From positions 124,001-188,000 of the forward strand of contig JAHKAA010000011.1 in the NCBI GenBank assembly GCA_018825965.1: 64,000 bases of DNA. Reading direction: 5' to 3'. Origin of the DNA: Gammaproteobacteria bacterium. Lineage in GTDB: Bacteria > Pseudomonadota > Gammaproteobacteria > Enterobacterales > Alteromonadaceae. Position numbers and translations under genes: made by a program. Each line of letters opens with the position of its first letter. Position 1 is the stretch's first letter. The notes beneath the pieces were generated by a model. That model saw only the letters and a list, made by a program, of their open reading frames with translations, was not told the DNA's origin and did no database searches. This document shows positions 25,614 through 34,484 of the stretch, piece by piece.

Positions 25614-26654
25614 TTATAAAGCTTGCTTCAACTGCCAGCTTAATTGCTGTTCGGCGAAAAACGGCACTATAGGGCTGCCATCAGGTAAGGTGATTTCAGC
25701 CGGTACTGTCCAGTCTTGTTTCACTAAAGTGATGGTGCCGCTGTTGCGGGGCAGGTTGTAGAAGTCCGGGCCATAGTGACTGGCGAAACCTTCTAATTTG
25801 TCTAAACAACCCAAGTCTTCAAACACCTGAGCGTACAACTCAATGGCACTCCAGGCGCTGTAACAACCGGCACAACCACAAGCGGCTTCTTTACGGTGTT
25901 TGGCGTGTGGGGCAGAGTCTGTGCCTAAGAAAAACTTTTTATTACCGCTGGCTACCACAGCACGCAAGGCTTCCTGGTGGGTACGGCGTTTTAATACCGG
26001 CAGACAGTAGTTATGCGGGCGTACGCCTCCAACCAGCATATCGTTGCGGTTCAGTAATAAATGCTGAGGTGTGATAGTGGCGGCCACACGCTCTGGTGCG
26101 GCTTTGACAAATTCTACAGCGTCCGCTGTGGTGATATGTTCAAACACCACTTTTAAGTCTGGAATAGTGTTTATCAGCTGAGTTAAATGCTGATCGATAA
26201 AAACTTTTTCGCGGTCAAAAATATCGATATGGCTGTCGGTCACTTCACCGTGCACCAGCAGCAGCATCTGTTGTTCAGCCATCACTTCCAATACAGGATA
26301 AAGTTTGCTTAAGCTGCTGACACCAGAGTGAGAGTTTGTGGTAGCGCCTGCCGGATACAATTTAGCGGCGACAACACCTGCGGCTTTGGCGGCTTTGATC
26401 TCTTCTGCTGTGGTTTTGTCTGTTAAATACAACACCATCAGAGGTTCAAAGCTGCTGCCTGCCGGGCGGGCGGCCAGAATACGTTCTTTATAGGCTAAAG
26501 CTTCAGAAGCATTAGTAACTGGAGGAACAAGATTGGGCATCACAATAGCGCGCTTAAAACAGCGGGCAGTGGCTGCCACAGTTTCTTTGAGCATATCGCC
26601 ATCGCGAAAATGTAAGTGCCAGTCGTCCGGGGTTTGCAGAATTAATTCAGTCAC
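25614..26654 (-). CDS. pyrC: Dihydroorotase
   Basis: The product has 346 residues, the length of the class II E. coli-type enzyme (348). The metal-binding [11 protein letters not shown] is near the N-terminus. [11 protein letters not shown] contains the lysine that is carbamylated to bridge the two zinc ions. LLVHGEVTD and [11 protein letters not shown] supply His ligands, and LGTDSAPH supplies the catalytic Asp. It closes carbamoyl-aspartate to dihydroorotate in de novo pyrimidine synthesis, in the cytoplasm. The gene is monocistronic. Confidence 0.96.
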   Translation of the reverse strand: MTELILQTPDDWHLHFRDGDMLKETVAATARCFKRAIVMPNLVPPVTNASEALAYKERILAARPAGSSFEPLMVLYLTDKTTAEEIKAAKAAGVVAAKLYPAGATTNSHSGVSSLSKLYPVLEVMAEQQMLLLVHGEVTDSHIDIFDREKVFIDQHLTQLINTIPDLKVVFEHITTADAVEFVKAAPERVAATITPQHLLLNRNDMLVGGVRPHNYCLPVLKRRTHQEALRAVVASGNKKFFLGTDSAPHAKHRKEAACGCAGCYSAWSAIELYAQVFEDLGCLDKLEGFASHYGPDFYNLPRNSGTITLVKQDWTVPAEITLPDGSPIVPFFAEQQLSWQLKQAL

Positions 26655-26819
26655 AGCGCTCTCCTCTACTGATGCAGTGTCATGCCGTCAGGGCGTCGCA
26701 GTTTAACACGGCTGGGCGGGATACTCAGTAAGCGGATCAATTTTTATTCTGTTGCACTCTGTGATGGGGCATAGAGTAATAGCTGCTGTATAGGTTATAG
26801 TCAGAGGCGATACCATAAG

Positions 26820-28781
26820 ATGTTCAACAGGTTACGAACCATGGAACAGAGCAATGCGTTAAACCAACAATCTCACTGGCTGTTGCCCTGGCAATGGTTA
26901 GTCCCACTGTTTTGTTTATGTTGTGCCGCCATTATTACCGAGTATCAGGCCAGGCAACTGGTGGAGCAACGGCAGAATCAGGCGTTACAGCAGTTAGTTG
27001 GCTTATCCGGTCAGTTGCGTTCTTTTGTCGAATCCGAATTAAATACCTCTTTGTATATGAGCCTGGGGCTGGCGTCTCATCTGCGCGCCAGTGACGGCAA
27101 GCTGGCCGATAAAGAAATGTTGTTTTTGCTAAAAAATTTGCTGGAACAAGGCAAGCATATCCGCAACATAGGTCTGGCACCGGACAATGTGTTAACGCTG
27201 ATGTATCCGGTGCAGGGCAATGAAAAGGCTTTGGGCCTGAACTACCAGAATGTGCCACAACAATGGCCTGACATAAAACAACTGATAGATGACAAAGAAC
27301 CCAGGTTAGTTGGCCCTGTTGCCCTTGTTCAGGGCGGGGAGGGTTATGTGTACCGGTTGCCGTTGTTTCTGAACGATGGCCGTTACTGGGGCATTGTCAG
27401 CACAGTACTGGATTTAACTACTTTTAATCAGATGCTGTTGCAACAAGCCAACAGTTATCAGGTGCAGGTCGGGATCAGGGAAAAAGGCGCAGGCTCTGGC
27501 CGGGCCTTGTTTGGTTATTCGCATTTATTCAATGACGATGCCTTGATCCTGGATTTAAATATCAAAGGCGCAGACTGGCAAATTGCTGTGCGTTTTATGG
27601 AGGAAGCCACGGGCTGGGGCTTGTGGCATTGGCGTTTAGCCGGAGCATCTTTGTCTGTTGTGTTTTGTCTGATGCTGGCCTGGCTGCTTTATTCGTACCG
27701 GCGCAGCGCCTTATTTGCCGACGCCTTGCAAGACAATGAGATCTACTCACGCCGCATTATGGACAGTGTGCTGGATGTGATAGTCACCACAGATCCACAT
27801 GGCACTATAGAGCGGGTGAACAGCGCCGTCAGCACTGTATTTGGTTACTTGCCGGCTCAGTTAGCGGGGCGGCCTTTTAGTATACTTTTGGCTTCGGGGC
27901 AGGCGGATCTGTTGGCCACTGTGGATCCGGGGGACGGCACTGCAATAGAATTGCTGGGGGCGCGCCATACAGGTGAAGTTTTTGCGATGGATTTATCACG
28001 CAACAGCACAGAGCATCAAGGCCGGGCGCGCCATGTCTGGCTTATTCGTGATATCTCAGAGCGGAAAAAAGTAGAGCAGTTAAAAAATGATTTTGTTTCT
28101 ACTGTCAGTCACGAGCTGCGTACACCCCTTACTGCGATTAGCGGCGCTTTAGGTTTGGCTTTGGGTGGTGCTCTGGGTGAACTGAACGATAAGCAGCAGC
28201 ATATGTTGATGCTGGCGCAGCAAAACAGTCAGAGGTTGGGTAAACTGATCAACGATTTACTGGATATAGAAAAGCTGGCTGTGAATAAAATGCAGTTTAA
28301 GTTAAGGCTCTGGCCTTTGGCTGAATTGCTCAGACAAGCGATAGACTTAAACCAGCCCTTAGCCTTACAGCGTCAGGTGACGCTTGAATTGTCATCAGCT
28401 GAACAGGATGATTTATGGGTGGAAGTAGACGAAGTCAGAGTGCAGCAAGTGATGGCCAACTTATTGGCGAATGCGATACGGCATTCACCTGTGGGGGCTT
28501 CGGTGCAGGTGACTATGGAGTTATACGCCAAAACGGTCAGGGTCTCTGTGATTGATCAGGGCCAGGGTGTGTCGGAAAGCTTCGTACCCAGATTGTTTGA
28601 GAAGTTTTCTCAGGCCGATTCATCAGATCGCAGGCAAGTGGCTGGCACAGGATTAGGCCTGGCCATTTGCAAAGATCTGATCAAGGCGATGCGTGGAGAA
28701 ATTGGTTATCAGCGCTCCGACTCAGGTGGCGCTTGTTTTTATTTTTGGTTGCCTTTGGCAACTGAACTCTCTCTGGAATAA
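26820..28781 (+). CDS. Membrane sensor histidine kinase with CHASE-like and PAS domains
   Basis: The product has 653 residues. Two membrane segments (about 21-40 and 270-295) flank a periplasmic CHASE-like domain (VESELNTSLYMSLGLASHL, GLAPDNVLTLMYPVQGNEKALGLNY). A PAS domain (VLDVIVTTDPHGTIERVNSAVSTVFGY) leads to the dimerisation box VSTVSHELRTPLTAISGALG and a full ATPase domain (NLLANAIRHSP, DQGQGV, GTGLGLAICKDL). There is no receiver or Hpt domain and no response-regulator gene nearby, so it is an orphan kinase with an unknown partner. An alternative start is the Met at 26841. It is followed 8 bp later by a DUF599 gene, with which it may be co-transcribed. Confidence 0.88.
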   Translation: MFNRLRTMEQSNALNQQSHWLLPWQWLVPLFCLCCAAIITEYQARQLVEQRQNQALQQLVGLSGQLRSFVESELNTSLYMSLGLASHLRASDGKLADKEMLFLLKNLLEQGKHIRNIGLAPDNVLTLMYPVQGNEKALGLNYQNVPQQWPDIKQLIDDKEPRLVGPVALVQGGEGYVYRLPLFLNDGRYWGIVSTVLDLTTFNQMLLQQANSYQVQVGIREKGAGSGRALFGYSHLFNDDALILDLNIKGADWQIAVRFMEEATGWGLWHWRLAGASLSVVFCLMLAWLLYSYRRSALFADALQDNEIYSRRIMDSVLDVIVTTDPHGTIERVNSAVSTVFGYLPAQLAGRPFSILLASGQADLLATVDPGDGTAIELLGARHTGEVFAMDLSRNSTEHQGRARHVWLIRDISERKKVEQLKNDFVSTVSHELRTPLTAISGALGLALGGALGELNDKQQHMLMLAQQNSQRLGKLINDLLDIEKLAVNKMQFKLRLWPLAELLRQAIDLNQPLALQRQVTLELSSAEQDDLWVEVDEVRVQQVMANLLANAIRHSPVGASVQVTMELYAKTVRVSVIDQGQGVSESFVPRLFEKFSQADSSDRRQVAGTGLGLAICKDLIKAMRGEIGYQRSDSGGACFYFWLPLATELSLE

Positions 28782-28789
28782 GGCTTCTT

Positions 28790-29467
28790 ATGCTGACTTT
28801 GCTTGATTTAATAGCTGTAATTTGGTTTTTGTCGCTTTGGATCGGATACACAGTAGTGGCCAAACGCAAAGCGAAAATCTTGAGCTGTTTATCCTTTGAA
28901 CTGCGCCGTAAGCGCAATGACTGGATGAAACAAATGCTGAACCGCGACAACAAAATGGCTGATGTGGCGCTGATTTCAACGCTGGAGCGTAATGTCTCAT
29001 TTTTTGCGTCCAGCACCTTGCTGATTTTGGCGGGTTTGTTAACGGCTTTGGCCTCAAGTGGCAGTATCAGCGAAGTGTTAAGTTATCTGACACCATGGAC
29101 AGCACAAAATAAAGAAACTGTGCAGATGAAAATCTTATTTCTGGCAGTCATCTACGTTTTTGCGTTTTTCCAGTTTACCTGGTCATTACGCCAGTATGGT
29201 TTTGGTGGTGTGCTGATAGGTGCAGCACCAGATGGCCGTGAAATGACATCTGAAGAGCAGGCCTTGTATGCCAACAGAACAGCGAAAGTGATCGATCAGG
29301 CGGGGCATTCATTTAACTATGGTTTGCGGTCAATTTACTTCTCGTTAGCCACTTTATCCTGGTTTCTTGACCCCAGATTATTTATGGCCACTTCTGTTTT
29401 AGTATTACTGATTATGAAACACCGTGAATTTCATTCAAAAGTGCTCAAAGCTTTGCAGGAATGCTGA
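28790..29467 (+). CDS. DUF599 family membrane protein
   Basis: The product has 225 residues with four predicted membrane segments: about 5-22, 75-95, 118-140 and 185-210. It matches the DUF599 pattern: an N-terminal helix followed by a charged stretch (ELRRKRNDWMKQMLNRDNKMADVALISTLERNVSFFASS) and a conserved central helix. Biochemical function is not established for the family. It starts 8 bp after the kinase gene, so a shared transcript is likely. Confidence 0.75.
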   Translation: MLTLLDLIAVIWFLSLWIGYTVVAKRKAKILSCLSFELRRKRNDWMKQMLNRDNKMADVALISTLERNVSFFASSTLLILAGLLTALASSGSISEVLSYLTPWTAQNKETVQMKILFLAVIYVFAFFQFTWSLRQYGFGGVLIGAAPDGREMTSEEQALYANRTAKVIDQAGHSFNYGLRSIYFSLATLSWFLDPRLFMATSVLVLLIMKHREFHSKVLKALQEC

Positions 29468-29469
29468 AA

Positions 29470-29491
29470 GGTCAGAGCCGAAGCTCTGACC
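29470..29491. terminator. Bidirectional hairpin between DUF599 and dolP genes
   Basis: GGTCAGAGC-CGAA-GCTCTGACC is a perfect 9-bp stem. On the minus strand the loop is TTCG, a stable tetraloop, and TTTC follows. It lies between convergent 3' ends. Confidence 0.6.
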
Positions 29492-29501
29492 TGATATCTA
29501 A

Positions 29502-30068
29502 TTAGTTCTTATATTCAAAGGCTTTAATGACCCGGGCTACACCATCGACATTCCGGGCCAGGTTGACGGCTCTGTCCGCTTCTTGCTGACTGACTAAACC
29601 CATTAAAAATACTTCGCCGTTTTCCGTCACTACTTTGATATTTAAGCCACTGACGTTTTTATCGGCCAGAAATTTGCCTTTAATACGGGTGGTGAGCCAA
29701 CTGTCTTTGCTGCCAGTGCCAAAACTGATTTCACTGCCCACACGCAGCTGATTGTGCACATCTTTTACGCCATCTACTCTGGATAGTTCAGCGGCCACTT
29801 CACGCACACGTTCATTGGGCACCTGACCTGTTAACAGCACTATGCCGTTGTAACTGGTCATATTGATATTGCCTTTGTCCTTGGTTTCCGGATTTTCGCT
29901 CAGTAAGCGGCTTACTTTAATTTGAATACTTTTATCGTCAATCTGACTGCCCAGGGTGCGCGGGTCGCCCGCTGATTTAACGGCTGTAGCTCCGCCTGCC
30001 AGTACAGCTGCGGCGCAACCTTGTAATAGCCAACTGGTCAGTAACACCAGCATTATTTTTTTCAACAT
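29502..30068 (-). CDS. dolP: BON-domain outer-membrane lipoprotein DolP
   Basis: The product has 188 residues, close to E. coli DolP/YraP (191). It has a lipoprotein signal ending LLQGC with Cys18. Two BON domains follow: about 45-110 (IQIKVSRLLSENPETKDKG, VLLTGQVPNERVREVAAEL) and 120-185 (TRIKGKFLADKNVSGLNIKVV, VFLMGLVSQQEADRAVNLA). In E. coli it binds anionic phospholipids at the division site and supports outer-membrane integrity and septal amidase activation. Its ATG overlaps the diaA stop codon (TGATG), the last of four coupled genes lpoA-yraN-diaA-dolP. Confidence 0.9.
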   Translation of the reverse strand: MLKKIMLVLLTSWLLQGCAAAVLAGGATAVKSAGDPRTLGSQIDDKSIQIKVSRLLSENPETKDKGNINMTSYNGIVLLTGQVPNERVREVAAELSRVDGVKDVHNQLRVGSEISFGTGSKDSWLTTRIKGKFLADKNVSGLNIKVVTENGEVFLMGLVSQQEADRAVNLARNVDGVARVIKAFEYKN

Positions 30069-30655
30069 CAGAGATCTCCTTGTTGCGGAAACAGAGTTAT
30101 GTCGATGAGTTCACATAACGCATGCAGTAAAAAGGTATAACACTCAAATACCCGGGCCGGTCTGTGCGCTGGCACCTTTAATTCAGTATCCTGATTGCCC
30201 AGTAAACCAGACAATTCACCACTGTTATCTACAGTGAAAGCCACCACTGTCATATCTTTGGTTAAAGCCGCTTCAACAGCTTTAATCAGATTATGTTCTT
30301 CGCCTGTCATCGAAATAGCCACCAGCACATCGCCGGTCTGACCTAAAGCCCGAACCTGACGGGCCAGATGATCCGGGTTCACCTGATTGCCTGGTTGTAA
30401 GCTGGAGTTGTTGGTTGATAAGGCAAAAGCCGGTAAACAAGGCCGTTCTGCTTCAAATTGATCCAATAACAGCTGAGCAAAATGCGTGGCCAAAGCAGCA
30501 GATGCGCCTTCACCACAACAAATGACCTTACCGCCATTGATCAGGCAGTTCACCAGACTGACGGCGGCGTTTTCGATAGGGGCAGACAAAGCTTCGCCTG
30601 TCGCTATCATGGTTTGAATATTTTCGGTAAAAAGTTGCCTGATATGATCTTGCAT
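30068..30655 (-). CDS. diaA: DiaA-like SIS-domain protein, DnaA initiator-associating protein
   Basis: The product has 195 residues, as in E. coli DiaA (196). The SIS fold is visible as GGKVICCGEGASAALATHFAQLL and LGQTGDVLVAISMTGEEHNLIKAVEAA. It resembles phosphoheptose isomerase GmhA, but the position between yraN and dolP identifies DiaA. In E. coli DiaA promotes DnaA assembly at oriC. Start and stop overlap the neighbouring genes, consistent with one operon. Confidence 0.88.
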   Translation of the reverse strand: MQDHIRQLFTENIQTMIATGEALSAPIENAAVSLVNCLINGGKVICCGEGASAALATHFAQLLLDQFEAERPCLPAFALSTNNSSLQPGNQVNPDHLARQVRALGQTGDVLVAISMTGEEHNLIKAVEAALTKDMTVVAFTVDNSGELSGLLGNQDTELKVPAHRPARVFECYTFLLHALCELIDITLFPQQGDL

Positions 30656-31005
30656 TAGTTAACTGTTCCTGCAAAAGCGTTTTTAATCCAGCAAATATCT
30701 GCCGGCTGTTCGGTAATGGCCACTACATCAAAGCGACAATGCTGCTGGCCATTACTTTGTAAATAACATAAAGCGGTGCGGCTTAACTTTTGCTGTTTGG
30801 CTGAAGTAACGGCTGCAGCAGCACCACCAAAGTTGTTACTGCGTCTGAATTTTACTTCAACAAAAACAAGAGTTTGTTGCTCGCGCATCACTAAATCAAT
30901 TTCACCAAAACGACAACTGTAGTTTTGCTGCACCAGTTGTAAGCCTTGTTGCTGTAAAAACACTAAGGCTTGTTGTTCATAAAACTGCCCTGTGCTTTTA
31001 CTCAT
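30655..31005 (-). CDS. yraN: YraN, UPF0102 nuclease-fold protein
   Basis: The product has 116 residues. It has the restriction-endonuclease-like signature of the family: GEIDLVMREQQTLVFVEVKFRRSNNFGGAAAAVTSAKQQKL, in which E, D, and ExK could coordinate a metal. The function is not settled. It lies directly between lpoA and diaA with 0-1 base spacing, the conserved gammaproteobacterial order. Confidence 0.93.
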   Translation of the reverse strand: MSKSTGQFYEQQALVFLQQQGLQLVQQNYSCRFGEIDLVMREQQTLVFVEVKFRRSNNFGGAAAAVTSAKQQKLSRTALCYLQSNGQQHCRFDVVAITEQPADICWIKNAFAGTVN

Positions 31006-32853
31006 TTATGGGGTCCGTGGTGTCAGCAAAGCATCCTTACTGTATTTGGCCCAGGTTAACTGCCGCTGAACCTGTCCGCCAGTGGACAACGCCAGATTGC
31101 CCGTTAAACCCTGATAACGCAGAGCCGGAAATTGTTGCTGCTGCTTTAAACGGTACACTAAGTGATAGGCGTCGTAACCCATGGCAAATAAACGTTGCAG
31201 AGTTTCGTCCTGCTGCGGAAACAGCTGTTCAAACTGCTTACGGAATTCTTGTTGCTGACCTGTGCTGAGCATCCAGGGCATTTCGGTAAAAGTTAAACCC
31301 AGTAAGTCGCGCCTGTCGGTAAACTCAGTGGCTTTTTGATGGCTTCGTGAACTGGCATAAACTGGCACTGTTGTTTTAGTCGGAGCGACAGACACATCAA
31401 TGTAAGGTTTCAGTAACCGGGTTTGTGCAGGGTCGGCCAGCAAATAAATGGCATCTATATCCTGACGACTATGAGGTTCAGCTTTGACACTTTCCCCTGC
31501 CAGTGTGCTGATATCACGAATACGTTGTTCGCTGGCTGCTGTTTCCAGTAACTGCTTAATGGTGCTTTCCATGCCGGCTTGATCGGCAAACCAATAAGTT
31601 TCAGGTTCTTTACCTGCTATTTGTTTCCAGTCACGGCTGAATTGTTCGGCCATACGCTGACTTAAGGGATTACGTGATGCCATCAGTACAGGCTGTTTAT
31701 AGTTTTTCTGTTTAAACAGCATCGCCATTTGATGAGCTTCATCTTCCACACTTAAGGAGAAATAAAACTTATCGGCAGCTTGTTGCACCAAATCGGTTTT
31801 ACCATTTAAAAACAGCGTAGGGATGGTCCAGTCGGCTTGCTGTGAAATGGCATCCACTTGTTCTCTGAGCAAAGGCCCAATCACAAAATCCACTTGTTCA
31901 GCGGCCAGTTGTTGCTGTAATGCTGCAGTGTCTGTCTGGCTGTCGATAAAAATCAAACGGGCCTGCTGGTTGGCGGATGCGGCCAGAATACCTTGTTGAA
32001 TAGCTTCAGCGTGCTGACGGAAGTTGCTGCTAAATGGCAACAGGACAGCAATAGTTTGAGGTGAAAAGGCATCTACTGCACTTAATTGCTGAATTTCATC
32101 AGGTAATTTCTGGAACGACGGCAGCTGCGCGTACTGTTGCTGCCAGTTGTTCAGCGCCTGAGTTAAAGCCGCTCTGTTGCCCAAATGCTGTTGGTGCAAC
32201 TGCAGTAATTGAGCCCAGCCTTGAGTGGTGTTATCACTGCTTTGGCTCAGGTTTTGTAATTGATCCGGCGTCAGCATGCCCAACTGTTGCCACAATGCAC
32301 TTTGATACGCACTGTGTTCTGGTTGCAGAGCCAACAACTGCAAATAGGTTTTAACGGCTTTGTCCGACTCTCTTCTGCTGCTCTGATACTGCGCCAGGCT
32401 TTGTAAATAAGGCGTTTTGTCTTCAGCTCTGAATGAGCTTAACAAATACTGACTGCTGAATTTCTGAATATCTTCATGATTATCAGCTGCGATCAGTCCC
32501 TGAAAAAAAGGCAATAAATTAGCTTGCTGCACTTCAGCAGAGGCTTGTTGTGCCAGCACCCTGCTGATCGCTAAGGCCTGTTCAATTTCGCCTTGTTGCA
32601 AATGTGCTTTGGCCGCTTCCAGTAACTGCCATTGCTGCTCTGTACCTTGTTGCTGGCCAGCCTGTTCAATAAAGTCGGCGCCGGACAAAGGCCTTTCGAT
32701 TTTCACTATTTCCACTTCAGGCTCAGCCTGCACTGCAGGTTTCGGCACTGGTGCGCGCTGAACCTGAGCTGCTTGCTCTGGTGTGGAAGAACAACTGGCT
32801 AACGCTATGGCGCTGCCCAAAAGAATTAGTGGCTTCAGTTTGCTGGATTTCAC
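31006..32853 (-). CDS. lpoA: LpoA, outer-membrane lipoprotein activator of PBP1A
   Basis: The product has about 615 residues. The lipoprotein signal KSSKLKPLILLGSAIALASC has the lipid-attachment Cys followed by Ser. The N-terminal half is TPR-like and Gln-rich, and the C-terminal half has the periplasmic-binding fold (TIAVLLPFSSNFRQHAEAIQQGILAA, VDFVIGPLLREQVDAI, ALYPIDAIYLLADPAQ-like strand near 440). LpoA reaches through the peptidoglycan to activate the PBP1A transpeptidase. No ATG is available: the frame opens with TTG at 32868 and GTG at 32853. The GTG is preferred because it gives a normal signal peptide, though neither has a clear ribosome binding site. Divergent from rsmI. Confidence 0.88.
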   Translation of the reverse strand: MKSSKLKPLILLGSAIALASCSSTPEQAAQVQRAPVPKPAVQAEPEVEIVKIERPLSGADFIEQAGQQQGTEQQWQLLEAAKAHLQQGEIEQALAISRVLAQQASAEVQQANLLPFFQGLIAADNHEDIQKFSSQYLLSSFRAEDKTPYLQSLAQYQSSRRESDKAVKTYLQLLALQPEHSAYQSALWQQLGMLTPDQLQNLSQSSDNTTQGWAQLLQLHQQHLGNRAALTQALNNWQQQYAQLPSFQKLPDEIQQLSAVDAFSPQTIAVLLPFSSNFRQHAEAIQQGILAASANQQARLIFIDSQTDTAALQQQLAAEQVDFVIGPLLREQVDAISQQADWTIPTLFLNGKTDLVQQAADKFYFSLSVEDEAHQMAMLFKQKNYKQPVLMASRNPLSQRMAEQFSRDWKQIAGKEPETYWFADQAGMESTIKQLLETAASEQRIRDISTLAGESVKAEPHSRQDIDAIYLLADPAQTRLLKPYIDVSVAPTKTTVPVYASSRSHQKATEFTDRRDLLGLTFTEMPWMLSTGQQQEFRKQFEQLFPQQDETLQRLFAMGYDAYHLVYRLKQQQQFPALRYQGLTGNLALSTGGQVQRQLTWAKYSKDALLTPRTP

Positions 32854-32929
32854 AATGCACAGGTACAATGAAGGAAAGATGCAGGTATCTTACTCAGTGC
32901 CGTGCCTAAGCTCAATGAATTAGAGAAAT

Positions 32930-33775
32930 ATGACCATACAAAGCGGAAATTTATACATAGTAGCCACGCCTATCGGCAACTTAGACGACATCAGTCAACG
33001 CGCTGTTAAAACCTTAAGCTCTGTGGCCTGGGTGGCGGCAGAAGATACAAGACACAGCGGTAAGTTACTCAGTCACTTAGGTATTTCAGCCAAAATGCTG
33101 GCACTGCATGATCACAATGAAAAGCAACGTGCTGCCACTTTATTGCAAAAATTGCAGGCCGGTGAAGATGTTGCTTTGATTTCAGATGCAGGCACACCGC
33201 TGATTAGCGACCCGGGTTACAGCCTGGTGCGTTTATGCCGGGATGCTGGTGTGCGCGTTGTACCTATCCCTGGCCCTTGTGCTTTGATCAGTGCTTTATG
33301 TTGTGCTGGATTACCTACAGACAAATTCCATTTTATTGGTTTTTTACCAGCCAAAAGCCAGCAACGTCAGAATGTGCTAAGCGCCATTCCGCAAGGGGTG
33401 GGTACTTTAATTTGTTATGAAACCGCCCGTCGTATCAAAGACTGCTTAGAAGATGTGGTAAAGGTTTTTGGTGCCGAACGTGAGCTGGTGCTGGCGAAAG
33501 AACTGACAAAAACTTTTGAAAATTTTGTGTATGGTACAGCAGCAGACATCACAGCCTGGCTGGACGAAGATCCGGCTCGTTGTCAGGGCGAAATGGTGCT
33601 GATGATAGCGCCCACTTTGGCCGCTGAAGAAGAGATTAATCCTGCCGCTCAGCAAACTTTAAAGTTGCTGATGAGCGAATTACCACTGAAAAAAGCCGCA
33701 GCTTTAACCGCAGAAATCCATGGCGAAAAGAAAAACGCCTTGTATAAACTGGGGTTAAGTTGGGGCGAGATGTAG
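32930..33775 (+). CDS. rsmI: 16S rRNA C1402 2'-O-methyltransferase
   Basis: The product has 281 residues (E. coli 286). It is a tetrapyrrole-methylase-fold SAM enzyme: N-terminal GNLYIVATPIGNLDDISQRA, AEDTRHSGKLLSHLGI, ALISDAGTPLISDPGYSLVR, and PIPGPCALISALCCAGLPTDKFHFIGFLP. It methylates the ribose of C1402 in 16S rRNA, tuning the P site. The gene is divergent from lpoA, the standard arrangement. Its stop codon lies inside a REP-like repeat. Confidence 0.95.
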   Translation: MTIQSGNLYIVATPIGNLDDISQRAVKTLSSVAWVAAEDTRHSGKLLSHLGISAKMLALHDHNEKQRAATLLQKLQAGEDVALISDAGTPLISDPGYSLVRLCRDAGVRVVPIPGPCALISALCCAGLPTDKFHFIGFLPAKSQQRQNVLSAIPQGVGTLICYETARRIKDCLEDVVKVFGAERELVLAKELTKTFENFVYGTAADITAWLDEDPARCQGEMVLMIAPTLAAEEEINPAAQQTLKLLMSELPLKKAAALTAEIHGEKKNALYKLGLSWGEM

Positions 33776-33800
33776 GGGCGCGGGCTTGTCCCCGCCCGTA
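33772..33800. repeat. REP-like GC-rich palindromic repeat, copy 1
   Basis: GTAGGGGCG-CGGGCTTGTCCC-CGCCCGT has arms that can pair (GGGGCGCGGG with CCCCGCCC). It matches the element at 60825-60851 except for one inserted base. It overlaps the rsmI stop codon. It resembles the small dispersed REP elements of many proteobacteria. Confidence 0.65.
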
Positions 33801-33847
33801 ACTGTTATCAATATTCATACAGTATAGAAAGAGCGCAGCCAACAACC

Positions 33848-33875
33848 TTGCAGCTTCGGGGAAGAAGGGTATAAT
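33848..33875 (+). promoter_or_regulatory. Promoter of rnpB
   Basis: TTGCAG (-35) and a perfect TATAAT (-10, 33870-33875) are separated by 16 bp. The RNA 5' end predicted from structure is 8 bases downstream of the -10 box, as expected for a stable-RNA promoter. Confidence 0.8.
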
Positions 33876-33882
33876 GCGCGCC

Positions 33883-34245
<363 letters not shown>

Positions 34246-34260
34246 TTCTTTATATCAAGC

Positions 34261-34291
34261 GCTTCTTACCGGTTAAAGATCGGCAAGAAGC
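34261..34291 (+). terminator. Probable rnpB terminator hairpin
   Basis: GCTTCTTACCG pairs with CGGCAAGAAGC (one mismatch) around a 9-base loop and is followed by TGTTTGT. It starts 16 bp after the predicted RNase P RNA 3' end. The T-tract is weak. The remaining 190 bp to the next gene is AT-rich with nothing else recognised. Confidence 0.5.
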
Positions 34292-34484
34292 TGTTTGTCC
34301 CTTCTCTCTTTTTAATGTTTTATTTATGTTGATATCTTGTGTTTTATTTGTTTGAATCCGAGCCTGTGTAAAACAGGGATAAACAAATGAATTCAAGGAC
34401 ATTAAGAGTTGTCGTTTCAACTGATTTTTTCTCAAATTTTCAGCATGCAGTTTGTAGTGATGTCTTTTCTGCAGGCAAAGCTCA

